A stretch of 64,000 nucleotides of DNA from Lachnospiraceae bacterium AC2012 (GTDB lineage: Bacteria; Bacillota; Clostridia; Lachnospirales; Lachnospiraceae): positions 1,364,001-1,428,000 of the forward strand of contig JNIN01000001.1 of assembly GCA_000702525.1 (NCBI GenBank), given 5' to 3'. Every line of letters starts with the position of its first letter. Within the stretch, counting starts at the first letter, position 1. A program made the translations under genes and the position numbers. The notes below the pieces were generated by a model, which ran no database searches, had not been told where the DNA came from, and saw only the letters and a list, made by a program, of their open reading frames with translations. Positions 7,873 to 16,937 of this stretch are shown piece after piece.

Positions 7873-8877
7873 TTAGTGATCTCGGTACTGTTCTAAAATC
7901 TGCTTTAAATACTCCTGATATTGCTCTCGAACATCCTCCGGTGCTACGAGTACCATGTCTTTACCAAGTCCGGCAAGCCAGCCGAAAAACTGGGAACTGA
8001 CCTGCACCTCTACATGTGCAACCACCTGTTTTTCCATCGTTTCTTCATCGTATGCCGGACGCATCGTGAGATCACTTCCAAAACGATCCAAAAGCACATT
8101 GCTCATATAGGATGCACCCTGCAACGTCACATTTCTAGTTTCCCCTGCAAACATGCCAAAAGCCGAATTCGAATAGGATGCCTCGCTCAGCTTCTCGCGA
8201 GCGTCTTTACCACCGCGCTTCAAATCCATTTCTCTGGCGTTTAACATCTTATCCACACGATAATGTCGAATCTCCTCCTCTTTTTCACTATAAGCAACGA
8301 GGTAATAATTCTCATCTGCCCACAAGAGAAACGCCGGGCTCACCTCATAGTAATCGCCGCCATGATGAAGTTCCTTCTCCTTGTTTTCATTCCATGAAAA
8401 ATATTGAAACTGCATCCGTTTATCATCATCAATACAGTTATAAATCGTATCGATCGTATAGTAGATGCTCTCATTTTCCGCCTTGGCGCGACCCTGCACG
8501 ACCACCTGGCGATGCAGATCCTTTGCCTCATGAATCGAACCAAGGAGCTCAATCTTCTTTACCAGATCTCTAGACTTCTTCTCCGTAATGAATTTCGATG
8601 CAGAAACCGCATCTACAAGAAGTTTCAATTCCGGCAATTCAAAATCACGACTCGCAAGATAAGTTCCCCGTCCATCCTCAGACTTCAGGATATCCATCCC
8701 ATAGGAAATCAACGCATCTACATCGCGATAGATACTCTTTCGCTCTGCGGTAATATTGAATTCGCTTAATTTCTTAATCATCTGTCCCGCCGTCAGTGGA
8801 TGTTCCTCGTCGGTCTCACGTTCTAACATATCCTTGATACGTAAAATTTTCTCTTTTTGATTTGCCTGATTTGCCAT
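7873..8877 (-). CDS. WYL-domain transcriptional regulator
   Basis: A 334-residue regulator with an N-terminal HTH_11-type winged helix (residues ~8-70, LTAGQMIKKLSEFNITAERK) and a WYL domain (~140-230; LLWADENYYLVAYSEKEEEI) followed by the WCX C-terminal part. WYL domains sense small ligands or nucleic acids and are common regulators of defence and metabolic genes. Start at 8877 (MANQANQ) is chosen because AAAGGAG lies just upstream; a longer reading to 8916 lacks a ribosome binding site. It is divergent from the glp operon, but GlpP already explains glp control, so the target is unknown. Confidence 0.85.
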   Translation of the reverse strand: MANQANQKEKILRIKDMLERETDEEHPLTAGQMIKKLSEFNITAERKSIYRDVDALISYGMDILKSEDGRGTYLASRDFELPELKLLVDAVSASKFITEKKSRDLVKKIELLGSIHEAKDLHRQVVVQGRAKAENESIYYTIDTIYNCIDDDKRMQFQYFSWNENKEKELHHGGDYYEVSPAFLLWADENYYLVAYSEKEEEIRHYRVDKMLNAREMDLKRGGKDAREKLSEASYSNSAFGMFAGETRNVTLQGASYMSNVLLDRFGSDLTMRPAYDEETMEKQVVAHVEVQVSSQFFGWLAGLGKDMVLVAPEDVREQYQEYLKQILEQYRDH

Positions 8878-9010
8878 CTTATCTCCTTTTTTGGGGGTGT
8901 ACCATTTCCGTCCCACATTAGTTCTGCATTCATCTTACTACAACTTCCTTTTCTCTGTCTATAACAGTCGAATATGCAAGGAAATGAAGACTTTTTGAGT
9001 TTATTTGACA

Positions 9011-9039
9011 TTGTCGCAACCCTTGCAACGTGCTATGAT
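9011..9039 (+). promoter_or_regulatory. Promoter of the glp operon
   Basis: -35 TTGTCG (9011-9016), 17-nt spacer, extended -10 TGC-TATGAT (9034-9039). A TTGACA also occurs at 9005-9010 but its spacing to the -10 is 23 nt. The transcript would carry a leader of about 100 nt before the glpA-like start. Confidence 0.6.
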
Positions 9040-9075
9040 AATTAAGAATTAAATATTCGTTACCAGGAGATTTGA

Positions 9076-9128
9076 GCAAGGTAAATAGAAGAGGCACAGC
9101 GTCCTCTTTTATTTGTCTTGCTTTTTTT
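9076..9128 (+). terminator. Leader terminator of the glp operon, likely GlpP-controlled
   Basis: A long hairpin, GCAAG at 9076-9080 pairing with CTTGC at 9117-9121 and AAATA/TATTT plus AAGAGG/CCTCTT inside, followed by seven T. It lies between the promoter and the first glp gene, so without antitermination the operon would be cut off. In B. subtilis GlpP bound to glycerol-3-phosphate prevents termination in glp leaders; a glpP gene lies at the end of this cluster. Confidence 0.8.
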
Positions 9129-9147
9129 GATGAAGGAGGAAGCTTAC

Positions 9148-10581
9148 ATGTATGATGTAGCAATCGTTGGCGCTGGGGTCATTGGTAGTGCCATCGCAAG
9201 AGAATTATCTAAGTTCCGCGTAAATGCATGCGTAATCGAAAGAGAAACGGATGTCTGCGAAGGAACTTCCAAAGCAAATAGTGCCATTGTGCACGCTGGT
9301 TTTGATGCAAAACCAGGAACTTTAAAAGCCAAGCTCAATGTAGAAGGCAATGCTCTGATGGAGAAATTGAGCCAGGATCTGGATTTCCCATTAAAGAAAA
9401 ATGGATCCCTTGTTGTTTGCACTAAGGATCAGGATGCCACACTTCTCGACAAGCTCTTAGAGCAGTCGAAGTTGAATGGTGTTCCGGGTTGCCGTATCGT
9501 CGAGCGCGAGGAATTGATGCAAATGGAACCAAATCTCGCTGACGATGTCGTAAAAGCGCTCTACGCTCCAACCGGTGCGATTGTTTGCCCTTTTCATCTG
9601 ACCATTGCACTCGCTGAAAATGCTGCTGATAACGGTGTGGAATTCAAAATGCAGACAAGCGTCGAATCCATTGAACGCGTCATGGATCATTACCTCATCC
9701 ATACCGATGATGGCGATATCGAAACAAAAGCCATTGTAAATGCTGCTGGTGTATACGCTGACAAATTAAACAATATGGTCTCTAGCCGTAAGCTAGAAAT
9801 CATCCCTCGCCGCGGACAATATATGCTACTCGACAAAGCCGCTGGCGAACATGTCAGTCATACCATCTTCCAGTTGCCTAGCAAGATGGGCAAGGGTGTT
9901 CTCGTAACACCTACTGTTCATGGCAACCTCCTGGTTGGACCAACAGCAGAAGATATCGATAATAAAGAGGGTGTGAATACCACCATGGCCGGTCTGGATT
10001 CCCTGGCGCCAACCTCTTCCCTCAGTGTGAAAGATGTTCCTTATCGCCAGGTAATAACAAGTTTTGCAGGGCTTCGTGCTCATGAAAAAGATGGTGACTT
10101 CGTACTCGGCGAGGCGGAAGATGCTCCTAACTTCTTCAACGCCGCCGGTATTGAATCACCGGGTCTTTCTTCTGCACCTGCCATCGGCATTATGATTGCC
10201 AAGGAAGTGGCAGAAAAACTTGGACTCGAAGAGAATCCTAATTTTAATGGCAAAAGAAAGGGTATTGTGAATCCAGCAACCCTCTCCATCGAGGAACGTA
10301 ATGCACTCATCAAGGAGAACCCGGCCTATGGACAGATTATCTGTCGTTGCGAATCCATCTCCGAGGGAGAAATTCTCGACAGCATCCATAGAACACTCGG
10401 CGCCCGTACACTGGATGGTGTAAAACGTAGAACACGTGCCGGCATGGGTCGTTGTCAGGCGGGCTTCTGCTCCCCAAAGGTTATGGAAATCTTAGAGCGA
10501 GAAATACCGATGAGTATGTTTGATGTTCGTAAATCTGGAGAAGACTCCAAGATTGTCGTTGGTTATAACAAGAAGATTTAA
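9148..10581 (+). CDS. GlpA-like FAD-dependent glycerol-3-phosphate dehydrogenase
   Basis: Likely the catalytic subunit of an anaerobic glycerol-3-phosphate dehydrogenase, oxidising G3P to dihydroxyacetone phosphate. The N-terminus carries the FAD-binding VGAGVIGSAIAREL; residues ~1-370 are a DAO-type oxidoreductase; the C-terminus (~405-460) has a BFD-like [2Fe-2S] domain with cysteines in ICRCESISEGE and GRCQAGFC. Start at 9148 follows GAAGGAGG by 8 nt (477 residues). First of a GlpA-like, GlpB-like, DUF1667 trio common in clostridia. No glpF or glpK is nearby, so the G3P source is elsewhere. Confidence 0.85.
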   Translation: MYDVAIVGAGVIGSAIARELSKFRVNACVIERETDVCEGTSKANSAIVHAGFDAKPGTLKAKLNVEGNALMEKLSQDLDFPLKKNGSLVVCTKDQDATLLDKLLEQSKLNGVPGCRIVEREELMQMEPNLADDVVKALYAPTGAIVCPFHLTIALAENAADNGVEFKMQTSVESIERVMDHYLIHTDDGDIETKAIVNAAGVYADKLNNMVSSRKLEIIPRRGQYMLLDKAAGEHVSHTIFQLPSKMGKGVLVTPTVHGNLLVGPTAEDIDNKEGVNTTMAGLDSLAPTSSLSVKDVPYRQVITSFAGLRAHEKDGDFVLGEAEDAPNFFNAAGIESPGLSSAPAIGIMIAKEVAEKLGLEENPNFNGKRKGIVNPATLSIEERNALIKENPAYGQIICRCESISEGEILDSIHRTLGARTLDGVKRRTRAGMGRCQAGFCSPKVMEILEREIPMSMFDVRKSGEDSKIVVGYNKKI

Positions 10582-10595
10582 AGAGGAGGATTCTA

Positions 10596-11858
10596 ATGCT
10601 TCAATATGATTTAGTAATTGTTGGCGGTGGTCCTGCTGGACTCGCAGCTGCCGTTTCCGCTAGAGACAACGGAATCGAAAAGATTTTAATAATAGAAAGA
10701 GACAATGAACTTGGAGGTATCTTAAACCAGTGTATCCACAATGGTTTCGGCCTTCATACCTTTAAAGAAGAATTAACCGGTCCGGAATATGCCGGTCGTT
10801 TCATCGACCAGGTGAAGGAACGAAATATCGAATACAAATTAAATACCATGGTCATGGACATTTCCCATGACAAAGTCGTTACAGCTATGAACCGCGTCGA
10901 TGGGATGTTCCAGATTGCGGCAAAAGCTGTAATCCTCGCGATGGGATGCCGTGAGCGCTCTCGTGGTGCCTTGAATATTCCTGGCTATCGACCAGCCGGC
11001 ATCTATTCCGCTGGAACAGCACAGAGACTCGTCAATATCGAGGGCTATATGCCTGGAAATAAGGTTGTTATCCTTGGTTCCGGCGATATCGGTCTGATTA
11101 TGGCGCGTCGTATGACACTGGAAGGCGCCGATGTTCAGGTGGTTGCTGAACTCATGCCATACTCCGGTGGTCTGAAACGAAATATCGTTCAGTGTCTGGA
11201 TGACTTTGATATTCCTCTCAAACTCAGCCACACTGTAATTGATATTGAAGGTAAAGAAAGAGTTACCGGTATTACGATTGCGGAAGTTGGCCCGGATCGT
11301 AAACCAATCCCAGGAACAGAGGAGCATTATGACTGTGATACCCTCCTCTTGTCCTGCGGACTTTTACCTGAAAATGAACTTTCCAAAACAGCTGGCGTAG
11401 AACTTAGCAATATCACAAGTGGCCCGGTTGTAAATGATGCACTCGAAACCAATATCGAAGGTGTCTTTGCCTGCGGCAATGTACTGCATGTGCATGACCT
11501 TGTTGACTTCGTTTCTCAGGAAGCGACTAATGCCGGCAAGAACGCTGCCAAATATATCAAAGAAGGGGAGAGCAAGAGCAGTAGAAATGTTCAGATTCAT
11601 GCGGTAGACGGCGTGCGCTACACCGTTCCTTGCACCATTCGTCCAGAAGAGATGGATGACACCGTAACGGTACGTTTCCGTGTTGGTCAGGTCTACCAGG
11701 ATTGCGCCGTTGCCACTTACTTCGGAGATGAACTGGTGAACAAGCGTGCCAAGAAAATCATGGCGCCTGGCGAGATGGAACAGGTCATTCTGTTAAAGTC
11801 AAAACTGGCAGAATACCCGGATTTAAAAGATATTACCATTAAGATTGAGGAGGCATAA
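10596..11858 (+). CDS. NAD(P)/FAD-dependent oxidoreductase, GlpB-like partner
   Basis: A 420-residue pyridine nucleotide-disulphide-type flavoprotein without the redox disulphide. It has the FAD fingerprint VIVGGGPAGLAAAVSARD at the N-terminus, ILNQCIHNGFGL, a second dinucleotide fold GSGDIGLIMARR (~residue 167) and the ATG-like GVFACGNVLHVHD near the end. In clostridia this protein always follows the GlpA-like subunit and is thought to carry electrons from it to NAD(P) or a further carrier; the acceptor is inferred. AGAGGAGG precedes it by a few nt; gap to the upstream gene is 14 nt. Confidence 0.85.
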   Translation: MLQYDLVIVGGGPAGLAAAVSARDNGIEKILIIERDNELGGILNQCIHNGFGLHTFKEELTGPEYAGRFIDQVKERNIEYKLNTMVMDISHDKVVTAMNRVDGMFQIAAKAVILAMGCRERSRGALNIPGYRPAGIYSAGTAQRLVNIEGYMPGNKVVILGSGDIGLIMARRMTLEGADVQVVAELMPYSGGLKRNIVQCLDDFDIPLKLSHTVIDIEGKERVTGITIAEVGPDRKPIPGTEEHYDCDTLLLSCGLLPENELSKTAGVELSNITSGPVVNDALETNIEGVFACGNVLHVHDLVDFVSQEATNAGKNAAKYIKEGESKSSRNVQIHAVDGVRYTVPCTIRPEEMDDTVTVRFRVGQVYQDCAVATYFGDELVNKRAKKIMAPGEMEQVILLKSKLAEYPDLKDITIKIEEA

Positions 11859-11860
11859 GG

Positions 11861-12226
11861 ATGGAAGAGAGACATTTAACCTGTATTGGCTGTCCTATGG
11901 GATGCCAGCTCACAGTAACTATGGAAAACGGAGAGGTAACAGATGTTACCGGAAACACATGCAAGCGTGGCGATATCTATGCGAGAAAGGAAGTCACAAA
12001 TCCTACCCGCATCGTAACATCCTCCGTTCGTGTAAAAGGCGGTAAAATCGCCATGGTTTCCTGCAAGACCAAGGAAGATATCCCAAAGGGTAAAATCTTC
12101 GACATCTGCAAGGCTCTCGAGGATGTAGAAGTCGATGCACCCGTAGAAATCGGGGATGTACTTCTTCGAAATGTTTGCGATACCGGTGTCGATATTATTG
12201 CAACCAAAGCCGTTGGTTGCAAATAA
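11861..12226 (+). CDS. DUF1667 protein, third gene of the glp trio
   Basis: A 121-residue cysteine-rich protein: CIGCPMGCQL at residue ~6, then TGNTCKRGDIYA, and a late NVCDTGVDIIATKAV. Four close cysteines suggest a small iron-sulphur or zinc site. DUF1667 genes are found next to the GlpA/GlpB-like pair, so it is probably a third, electron-transfer or stabilising subunit; direct evidence is lacking. It starts 2 nt after the upstream stop with its ribosome binding site (GAGGAGG) inside that gene, so translation is coupled. Confidence 0.85.
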   Translation: MEERHLTCIGCPMGCQLTVTMENGEVTDVTGNTCKRGDIYARKEVTNPTRIVTSSVRVKGGKIAMVSCKTKEDIPKGKIFDICKALEDVEVDAPVEIGDVLLRNVCDTGVDIIATKAVGCK

Positions 12227-12244
12227 GATTCCCGGAAATGGGAA

Positions 12245-12274
12245 TTGATTTTACCATCATAGAAAGACTATACT
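12245..12274 (+). promoter_or_regulatory. Possible promoter of glpP
   Basis: TTGATT (12245-12250), 18-nt spacer, TATACT (12269-12274). The next element downstream is a terminator hairpin, then the glpP start. Confidence 0.45.
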
Positions 12275-12310
12275 AACAGGGATGAAGATTTTCTTCATCT
12301 CTGTTTTTTG
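12275..12310 (+). terminator. Terminator between DUF1667 gene and glpP
   Basis: Arms 12275-12287 and 12293-12305 form a 13-bp stem (AACAGGGATGAAG side, one wobble) followed by six T. It ends the glp operon and may also act as an attenuator for glpP, since a promoter-like sequence lies immediately before it. Confidence 0.75.
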
Positions 12311-12364
12311 TTGCGCTGTGACGTAACATTTCTTCTAACATCATGGACAAAAAGGGGTTTTACA

Positions 12365-12931
12365 ATGGATACGGTTTTTAAAGAAGCTTTGGAGGATTCT
12401 CCCATTATTGCAGCTATTAAGGATCAGGAAGGACTCAAGCGCTGTGTCGATTCGGACAGCCAGATTATCTTCATCCTATATGGCGACATCGTAAATATTG
12501 GCAATCTTGTCGACGAAGTGAAAAACGCCGGCAAGATTGCCATGGTACATATCGACTTGATTCAAGGGCTTTATGGCAAGGAAATTGCCGTGGATTATAT
12601 CCGAAATAACACACGCGCCGACGGTATTATCTCTACGAAGGCACAGCTGATTCAGCGGGCGCAGGAACTTGGACTGTATACGATTATGCGTTTCTTCGTC
12701 ATCGATTCCATGGCATATGACAATATCCGTCGCCAGGTTCGAAATGTTCATCCGGACGTGATTGAGATTCTTCCGGCGCTGATGCCAAAAGTGATAAAAA
12801 AAATCTGCGACAATATCAAGACACCGCTGATTGCGGGCGGACTTGTCGCAGACAAAGAAGATGTGATGGCCTGCCTTGAAGCGGGGGCCGCTTGTATCTC
12901 TTCTACGAACCAGGACGTGTGGTTCTTATAG
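12365..12931 (+). CDS. glpP: Glycerol-3-phosphate-responsive antiterminator
   Basis: GlpP family RNA-binding regulator: with glycerol-3-phosphate bound it prevents termination in the leaders of glp transcripts. The 188-residue protein shows family patterns: DSPIIAAIKD at the N-terminus, IFILYGDIVNIGNLVD, the barrel-like MVHIDLIQGL, DGIISTKAQLIQRA and the C-terminal TPLIAGGLVADKEDV with EAGAACISSTN. Start at 12365 is preferred: AAAAGGGG lies 7 nt upstream, while a longer reading to 12308 overlaps the terminator hairpin. It sits right after the operon whose leader carries a matching terminator. Confidence 0.92.
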   Translation: MDTVFKEALEDSPIIAAIKDQEGLKRCVDSDSQIIFILYGDIVNIGNLVDEVKNAGKIAMVHIDLIQGLYGKEIAVDYIRNNTRADGIISTKAQLIQRAQELGLYTIMRFFVIDSMAYDNIRRQVRNVHPDVIEILPALMPKVIKKICDNIKTPLIAGGLVADKEDVMACLEAGAACISSTNQDVWFL

Positions 12932-12946
12932 AATTTCGAAAAAGAA

Positions 12947-12983
12947 ACGGGAGCACTGCTGATTGCAATTGCAGTACTCCCGT
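12947..12983. terminator. Bidirectional terminator between glpP and the antiporter gene
   Basis: Arms 12947-12959 and 12971-12983 (ACGGGAGCACTGC and a complementary arm with one mismatch) between convergent genes, followed by ATTTTT on the plus strand. Confidence 0.75.
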
Positions 12984-12987
12984 ATTT

Positions 12988-14178
12988 TTATGCTGCTTCA
13001 GGGGCTTTCTGGCCTTTAAATACAAGTTTTAATAACAGTGGTGTGATCAATGTTGTTACGATTACCATCAGGACAACCGGTGGGAACATCGCTTTTGATA
13101 CTAAGCCGTAGCTTGCACCCTTATCGGCAACAATCAGGGCAACCTCACCACGCGAAATCATACCTACACCAATCTGCAGGGCTTCCTTGTTCTTGAAACC
13201 GCAGATCTTGGCACCAAGTCCACAGCCAACGACCTTGGTAAGAACCGCTACAATCGTCAATATTACGGCGAAGAACCACGCTTCTCTTGTCATACCACCA
13301 AGGGTAACCTTGATACCGATACATGCGAAGAATACGCAAGAGAAGAACATATTGGAGATATCGGATACCTTGACATCGACATAATCACGAATCTTCGACA
13401 TACAAAGCATCAAACCTGCAAAATATGCACCTGTGATATCGGCAATTCCAAAATACACTTCAGAAACATAAGCCATAAGCAATGCAAATGCGATAGCGAA
13501 AAGACCCGCTCTTCTCTTATGATCTGCATCCGCAATCTTAAATTCCAGCTTATGTACAATCAAAAATACAACCGCAATCATGACTGCATATAATACAATC
13601 TGAATGCCAACCTTGGCAGGGCTGACAGAAGTATCCTTCATAGAAGATACAATCGTAAGAACCACAATACCGAGGATATCATCGATTACTGCGGCACCAA
13701 GAATAGTCGTACCTACGGCACCATTCAGATGTCCCAGTTCTTTTAACGTCTGTACCGTAATACTTACCGAAGTTGCTGTCAGCACAACACCGACAAATAA
13801 CGCTTCCAGGAAGACCGTATAGTCATTCAAGTCCGCTTTGAAAAACAGAGCATACGCAACCGTACCAAACAGAAGTGGTACGCAAACACCAATCACTGCA
13901 ACCACGAAGGATGCCAGCATGTTCTTCTTCATTTCTTCCATCTCTGTCGTCAATCCCGCAGAGAACATAAGGAAGATTACACCAAGTTCCGACGCATCCG
14001 TCAGGAAGTCACCATTTGCTCCCGTAATTGTAATAATATTCAATGCCGATGGTCCCAGAATAATACCTGCAATCAGGAAACCAACCACCTCTGGCAGGTC
14101 TACCTTTTTAGCAAAAATACCCAGTAGCTTTGTTGATACGATGATCAATGCAAGCCATAAAAAAATCGTATAGTCCAT
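12988..14178 (-). CDS. CPA2-type cation:proton antiporter
   Basis: A 396-residue membrane protein with about 12-13 hydrophobic segments over its whole length. It matches the Na+/H+ exchanger family PF00999: GFLIAGIILGPSALN near residue ~40, EMEEMKKN, TATSVSITVQTLKELG and the discontinuous-helix GAAVIDDILGIVVL carrying two aspartates typical of electrogenic NapA/NhaA-like exchangers. It lacks the TrkA-N domain of Kef channels. The start at 14178 follows AGGAGAGG; a longer reading (14196) covers the ribosome binding site. Ion choice (Na+ or K+) cannot be read from sequence. Confidence 0.88.
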   Translation of the reverse strand: MDYTIFLWLALIIVSTKLLGIFAKKVDLPEVVGFLIAGIILGPSALNIITITGANGDFLTDASELGVIFLMFSAGLTTEMEEMKKNMLASFVVAVIGVCVPLLFGTVAYALFFKADLNDYTVFLEALFVGVVLTATSVSITVQTLKELGHLNGAVGTTILGAAVIDDILGIVVLTIVSSMKDTSVSPAKVGIQIVLYAVMIAVVFLIVHKLEFKIADADHKRRAGLFAIAFALLMAYVSEVYFGIADITGAYFAGLMLCMSKIRDYVDVKVSDISNMFFSCVFFACIGIKVTLGGMTREAWFFAVILTIVAVLTKVVGCGLGAKICGFKNKEALQIGVGMISRGEVALIVADKGASYGLVSKAMFPPVVLMVIVTTLITPLLLKLVFKGQKAPEAA

Positions 14179-14301
14179 AAAAACCTCTCCTATCAATCTT
14201 TCACTTCGATGCCTATTATACTCTTTTACCTATTTTTTTCGCGATACAATTTACGGAAATTGTACGTCTGTTCTATATATCATACTTCTATAGAAATCCA
14301 A

Positions 14302-15084
14302 CTAATCTTCGTATGCCAGAAGTGCCTGACACAGGCGCATCTTCTCCGGTGTTGGTGCACTATTATGAAATGTCACATGACCTTCATAAGTAGTATCCGG
14401 ATTGGAAAGTCCCGCCACTTCGATGCGGCGTTTCAGCTCTCTCGCCGTTCCTTCTGCGCCATCAAAAATCTTCACCTGATCACCCAGAACCTGTTGAATC
14501 TGCTTCCGTACAAAAGGATAATGGGTACAACCAAGCACGGCTGCATCCACCTGGTTATCCTTGTAATCATACAGAAGCTGCTCCAGGAAATCATACACTT
14601 CCTTCGATTTATAATGTCCGCTCTCTACAAATTCCATGAGTCCCGGACATGGGAGCTGATAAACGGTCGCATCCTGGCCATATTTATCCAAAAGATGCTG
14701 GAATTTACCCTCTCGAATCGTCATTGGCGTAGCCATAACAAGCACTTTCGCATTTTTCTTGTACTGCACCGCAGGCTTTAACGCTGGCTCTATTCCCACC
14801 AATGGTAAATCCGGATACATCTGTCGAAGCGATGCCACCGCTGCAGAAGTCGCTGTATTACAAGCAATCGCAACCGCCTTGCATCCCATATTCAAAAACT
14901 CCTGTACATGCGCTACTGTCAAGTCTTTGACCTGTTCTTTCGTCTTTGTACCATACGGAGCATTTTTAGAATCTCCATAATATAAAAAATCCTCATGAGG
15001 CATGATTTTCACCATTTCACGAAGGACACTAATCCCGCCTACGCCAGAGTCAAATACGGCGATTGGGCTCTTTGTTTTATCCAT
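14302..15084 (-). CDS. murI: Glutamate racemase
   Basis: Interconverts L- and D-glutamate to supply D-Glu for peptidoglycan. The 260-residue protein has the N-terminal FDSGVGGISVLREM, the two catalytic cysteines in ACNTATSAAV (~residue 72) and GCTHYPF (~residue 180), and DSKNAPYGTK. Length is normal. The start at 15084 (MDKTKSPIAVF) follows GAAGGAAGATG; readings from 15132 add 16 residues without a ribosome binding site. It lies downstream of the chemoreceptor gene but behind a terminator. Confidence 0.95.
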   Translation of the reverse strand: MDKTKSPIAVFDSGVGGISVLREMVKIMPHEDFLYYGDSKNAPYGTKTKEQVKDLTVAHVQEFLNMGCKAVAIACNTATSAAVASLRQMYPDLPLVGIEPALKPAVQYKKNAKVLVMATPMTIREGKFQHLLDKYGQDATVYQLPCPGLMEFVESGHYKSKEVYDFLEQLLYDYKDNQVDAAVLGCTHYPFVRKQIQQVLGDQVKIFDGAEGTARELKRRIEVAGLSNPDTTYEGHVTFHNSAPTPEKMRLCQALLAYED

Positions 15085-15116
15085 GATTTCATCTTCCTTC
15101 AATACTAAAAAATCTT

Positions 15117-15155
15117 TCAAAAAGAGTTCCATTGAGATAACTCAACGGAACTCTT
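15117..15155 (-). terminator. Terminator after the chemoreceptor gene
   Basis: Arms 15122-15136 and 15141-15155 form a 15-bp stem with one wobble and a 4-nt loop; TTTTT follows on the minus strand. Confidence 0.85.
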
Positions 15156-15170
15156 ATTATAATACTTTAT

Positions 15171-16925
15171 TTAAACAGATACAAACTTCTCTGTCGATTC
15201 ATTTAACTGTTCTGTCACTCGCGAATTCTCGCTCATAGCCTCTTCAATATCATTGAAACCGCTGACAATTTCGGTAGAATTCTCCGCCGACATCGTAATT
15301 GCAGAAGAGCTTTCTCGAATAGAGGTATTGATTGTCGATACCGATGTCACCATTTCCTGCATAATATCATTTAATTTTGCTGCCTTATCTGCAAATCCAT
15401 TCAGCATCTCATTCATAATGACTGCCGCATCTTCGTATTTCTTTCCTGTTTCTGCGTAATCATCGTAATCAGGAATCACGTTTTCCCGCATGAAATCCAG
15501 TACAAATCTGGCATTTTCCGAAAGGGAATTCACGGCCTTTGTAACCTCATTACTGATATCCTGAATGGATGCCGCGGTGTCTCGACTGTTTGCCGCAAGC
15601 GAACTGATCTCGGAAGCAACAACCGCAAATCCTTTGCCAGCCTCACCCGCACGTGCAGATTCGATGGACGCATTCAATGCTAACAGGTTCGTCTGGTCCG
15701 CAATATCCAGAATAACATTCGTAAGTTCTGCAATCTGTGTTACCTTCTCACTATCCTTCAGGGACTGCTCTAACACCGTAGATAATTCCTGCATCTTCTT
15801 ACCGGTATCATTCTTACGTTCTTCCACGCGAAGCTTCAATTCATCGGCCTCCACGCGAATTCCATCGGCGGTCTTGGTACCGTCGGCTGCATCACTGGAG
15901 ATATCCTCTGCTGCATGTCGTACTTCATCCACCTGATCATTGATTCCATCCAATGTACCACTGATGGTCTCCATACTCGCTGCCAATTCCTCCAACGCTG
16001 CAGAAGTACTCGTGATATTATCATTCGCCGTACGAACCTGCATCGAAACTTCCTTGGCAGACTGCGAAAGGACATCCGCACCACCCTTCACTTCTTTCAT
16101 AATCTCCTGCAGTGTCGCAATGAAATGATTCATACCGTCTCGAATGTACACAAGCTCAGATTCTGTCTTCGTATGGATACGAACGGTCAAATCGCCGCGA
16201 CCATTTTCAATATCACGAATCATCTTCGATACTTCCTGAGACATCGACTTAATCTTCTTAACGATATTCTGATAAGAAAGAACGAAATTCAAAATAATCA
16301 TCACTATGACAATCATAGTACCGAGTACTGCAACCTTCTGCCCATTTGCAAGCAAGCTCTCCATCTTGTCTGTCGTTGCAATCGAATCATCCTTAATTGC
16401 CTGATCAATCACTTCGGTAGAGTGGAAAATTGCAACCTTCTGAATCTCTGCCTTATCAAATAAGACAGCGTACGCAGACTCCGTATCCGCTGCATCACCG
16501 AAGGCAATGGCCTTGTCAATCAAATCTACCAGACGGTCATATTCTCCCTGAATCTGTTCCATCTCGGAAAGCACCGTATCATTTCCTGTCTCTGTATAAT
16601 ATGCCGACAGATTGTCGATGTCCTTCTGAATCTCCGCCTTCGTCGCATCAATTTGTGGCAGTAAAGCGTCCTTGGTCTCCTGTGCCTCCGCTGAAACATA
16701 GCCCTGTGTCTGATCGTAGAGCGACATCACATCACTCTTCAGCTCCGCCTCCTCTGTTGTAACGCTTATCATGTCATTAAACATCGCTTTACTAGAACTC
16801 GTCGAGTTTTTCATGGATGTCATAATCATCAGCATAACGATCACAAATGCAAGTAACATCACGATATTGATGCTAAGCACCTGAAACAAAATCGTCTTCG
16901 TTGTCTTGATTTTCTTCTCTTTCAT
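15171..16925 (-). CDS. Methyl-accepting chemotaxis protein
   Basis: A 584-residue chemoreceptor. It has a first membrane helix (~10-33), an extracytoplasmic helical sensor of ~160 residues of the four-helix-bundle type, a second membrane helix (~195-213), a HAMP linker, and a cytoplasmic signalling domain with the conserved hairpin tip [25 protein letters not shown] precedes the ATG at 16925. It starts only 12 nt after the stop of a sugar-binding lipoprotein gene, so the two are made from one mRNA, which suggests the lipoprotein presents a ligand to this receptor. Confidence 0.92.
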   Translation of the reverse strand: MKEKKIKTTKTILFQVLSINIVMLLAFVIVMLMIMTSMKNSTSSSKAMFNDMISVTTEEAELKSDVMSLYDQTQGYVSAEAQETKDALLPQIDATKAEIQKDIDNLSAYYTETGNDTVLSEMEQIQGEYDRLVDLIDKAIAFGDAADTESAYAVLFDKAEIQKVAIFHSTEVIDQAIKDDSIATTDKMESLLANGQKVAVLGTMIVIVMIILNFVLSYQNIVKKIKSMSQEVSKMIRDIENGRGDLTVRIHTKTESELVYIRDGMNHFIATLQEIMKEVKGGADVLSQSAKEVSMQVRTANDNITSTSAALEELAASMETISGTLDGINDQVDEVRHAAEDISSDAADGTKTADGIRVEADELKLRVEERKNDTGKKMQELSTVLEQSLKDSEKVTQIAELTNVILDIADQTNLLALNASIESARAGEAGKGFAVVASEISSLAANSRDTAASIQDISNEVTKAVNSLSENARFVLDFMRENVIPDYDDYAETGKKYEDAAVIMNEMLNGFADKAAKLNDIMQEMVTSVSTINTSIRESSSAITMSAENSTEIVSGFNDIEEAMSENSRVTEQLNESTEKFVSV

Positions 16926-16937
16926 CTATGCCGCCCC

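Noticed and set aside
7873-8916. WYL regulator as part of a phage-defence island
   Set aside because: WYL regulators often sit in defence islands, but neighbours here are glp genes and a small XRE gene, with no recognisable defence enzymes.
9118-9147. Longer start for the glpA-like gene at 9118
   Set aside because: The extra ten codons overlap the T-run of the leader terminator and the GAAGGAGG ribosome binding site of the start at 9148.
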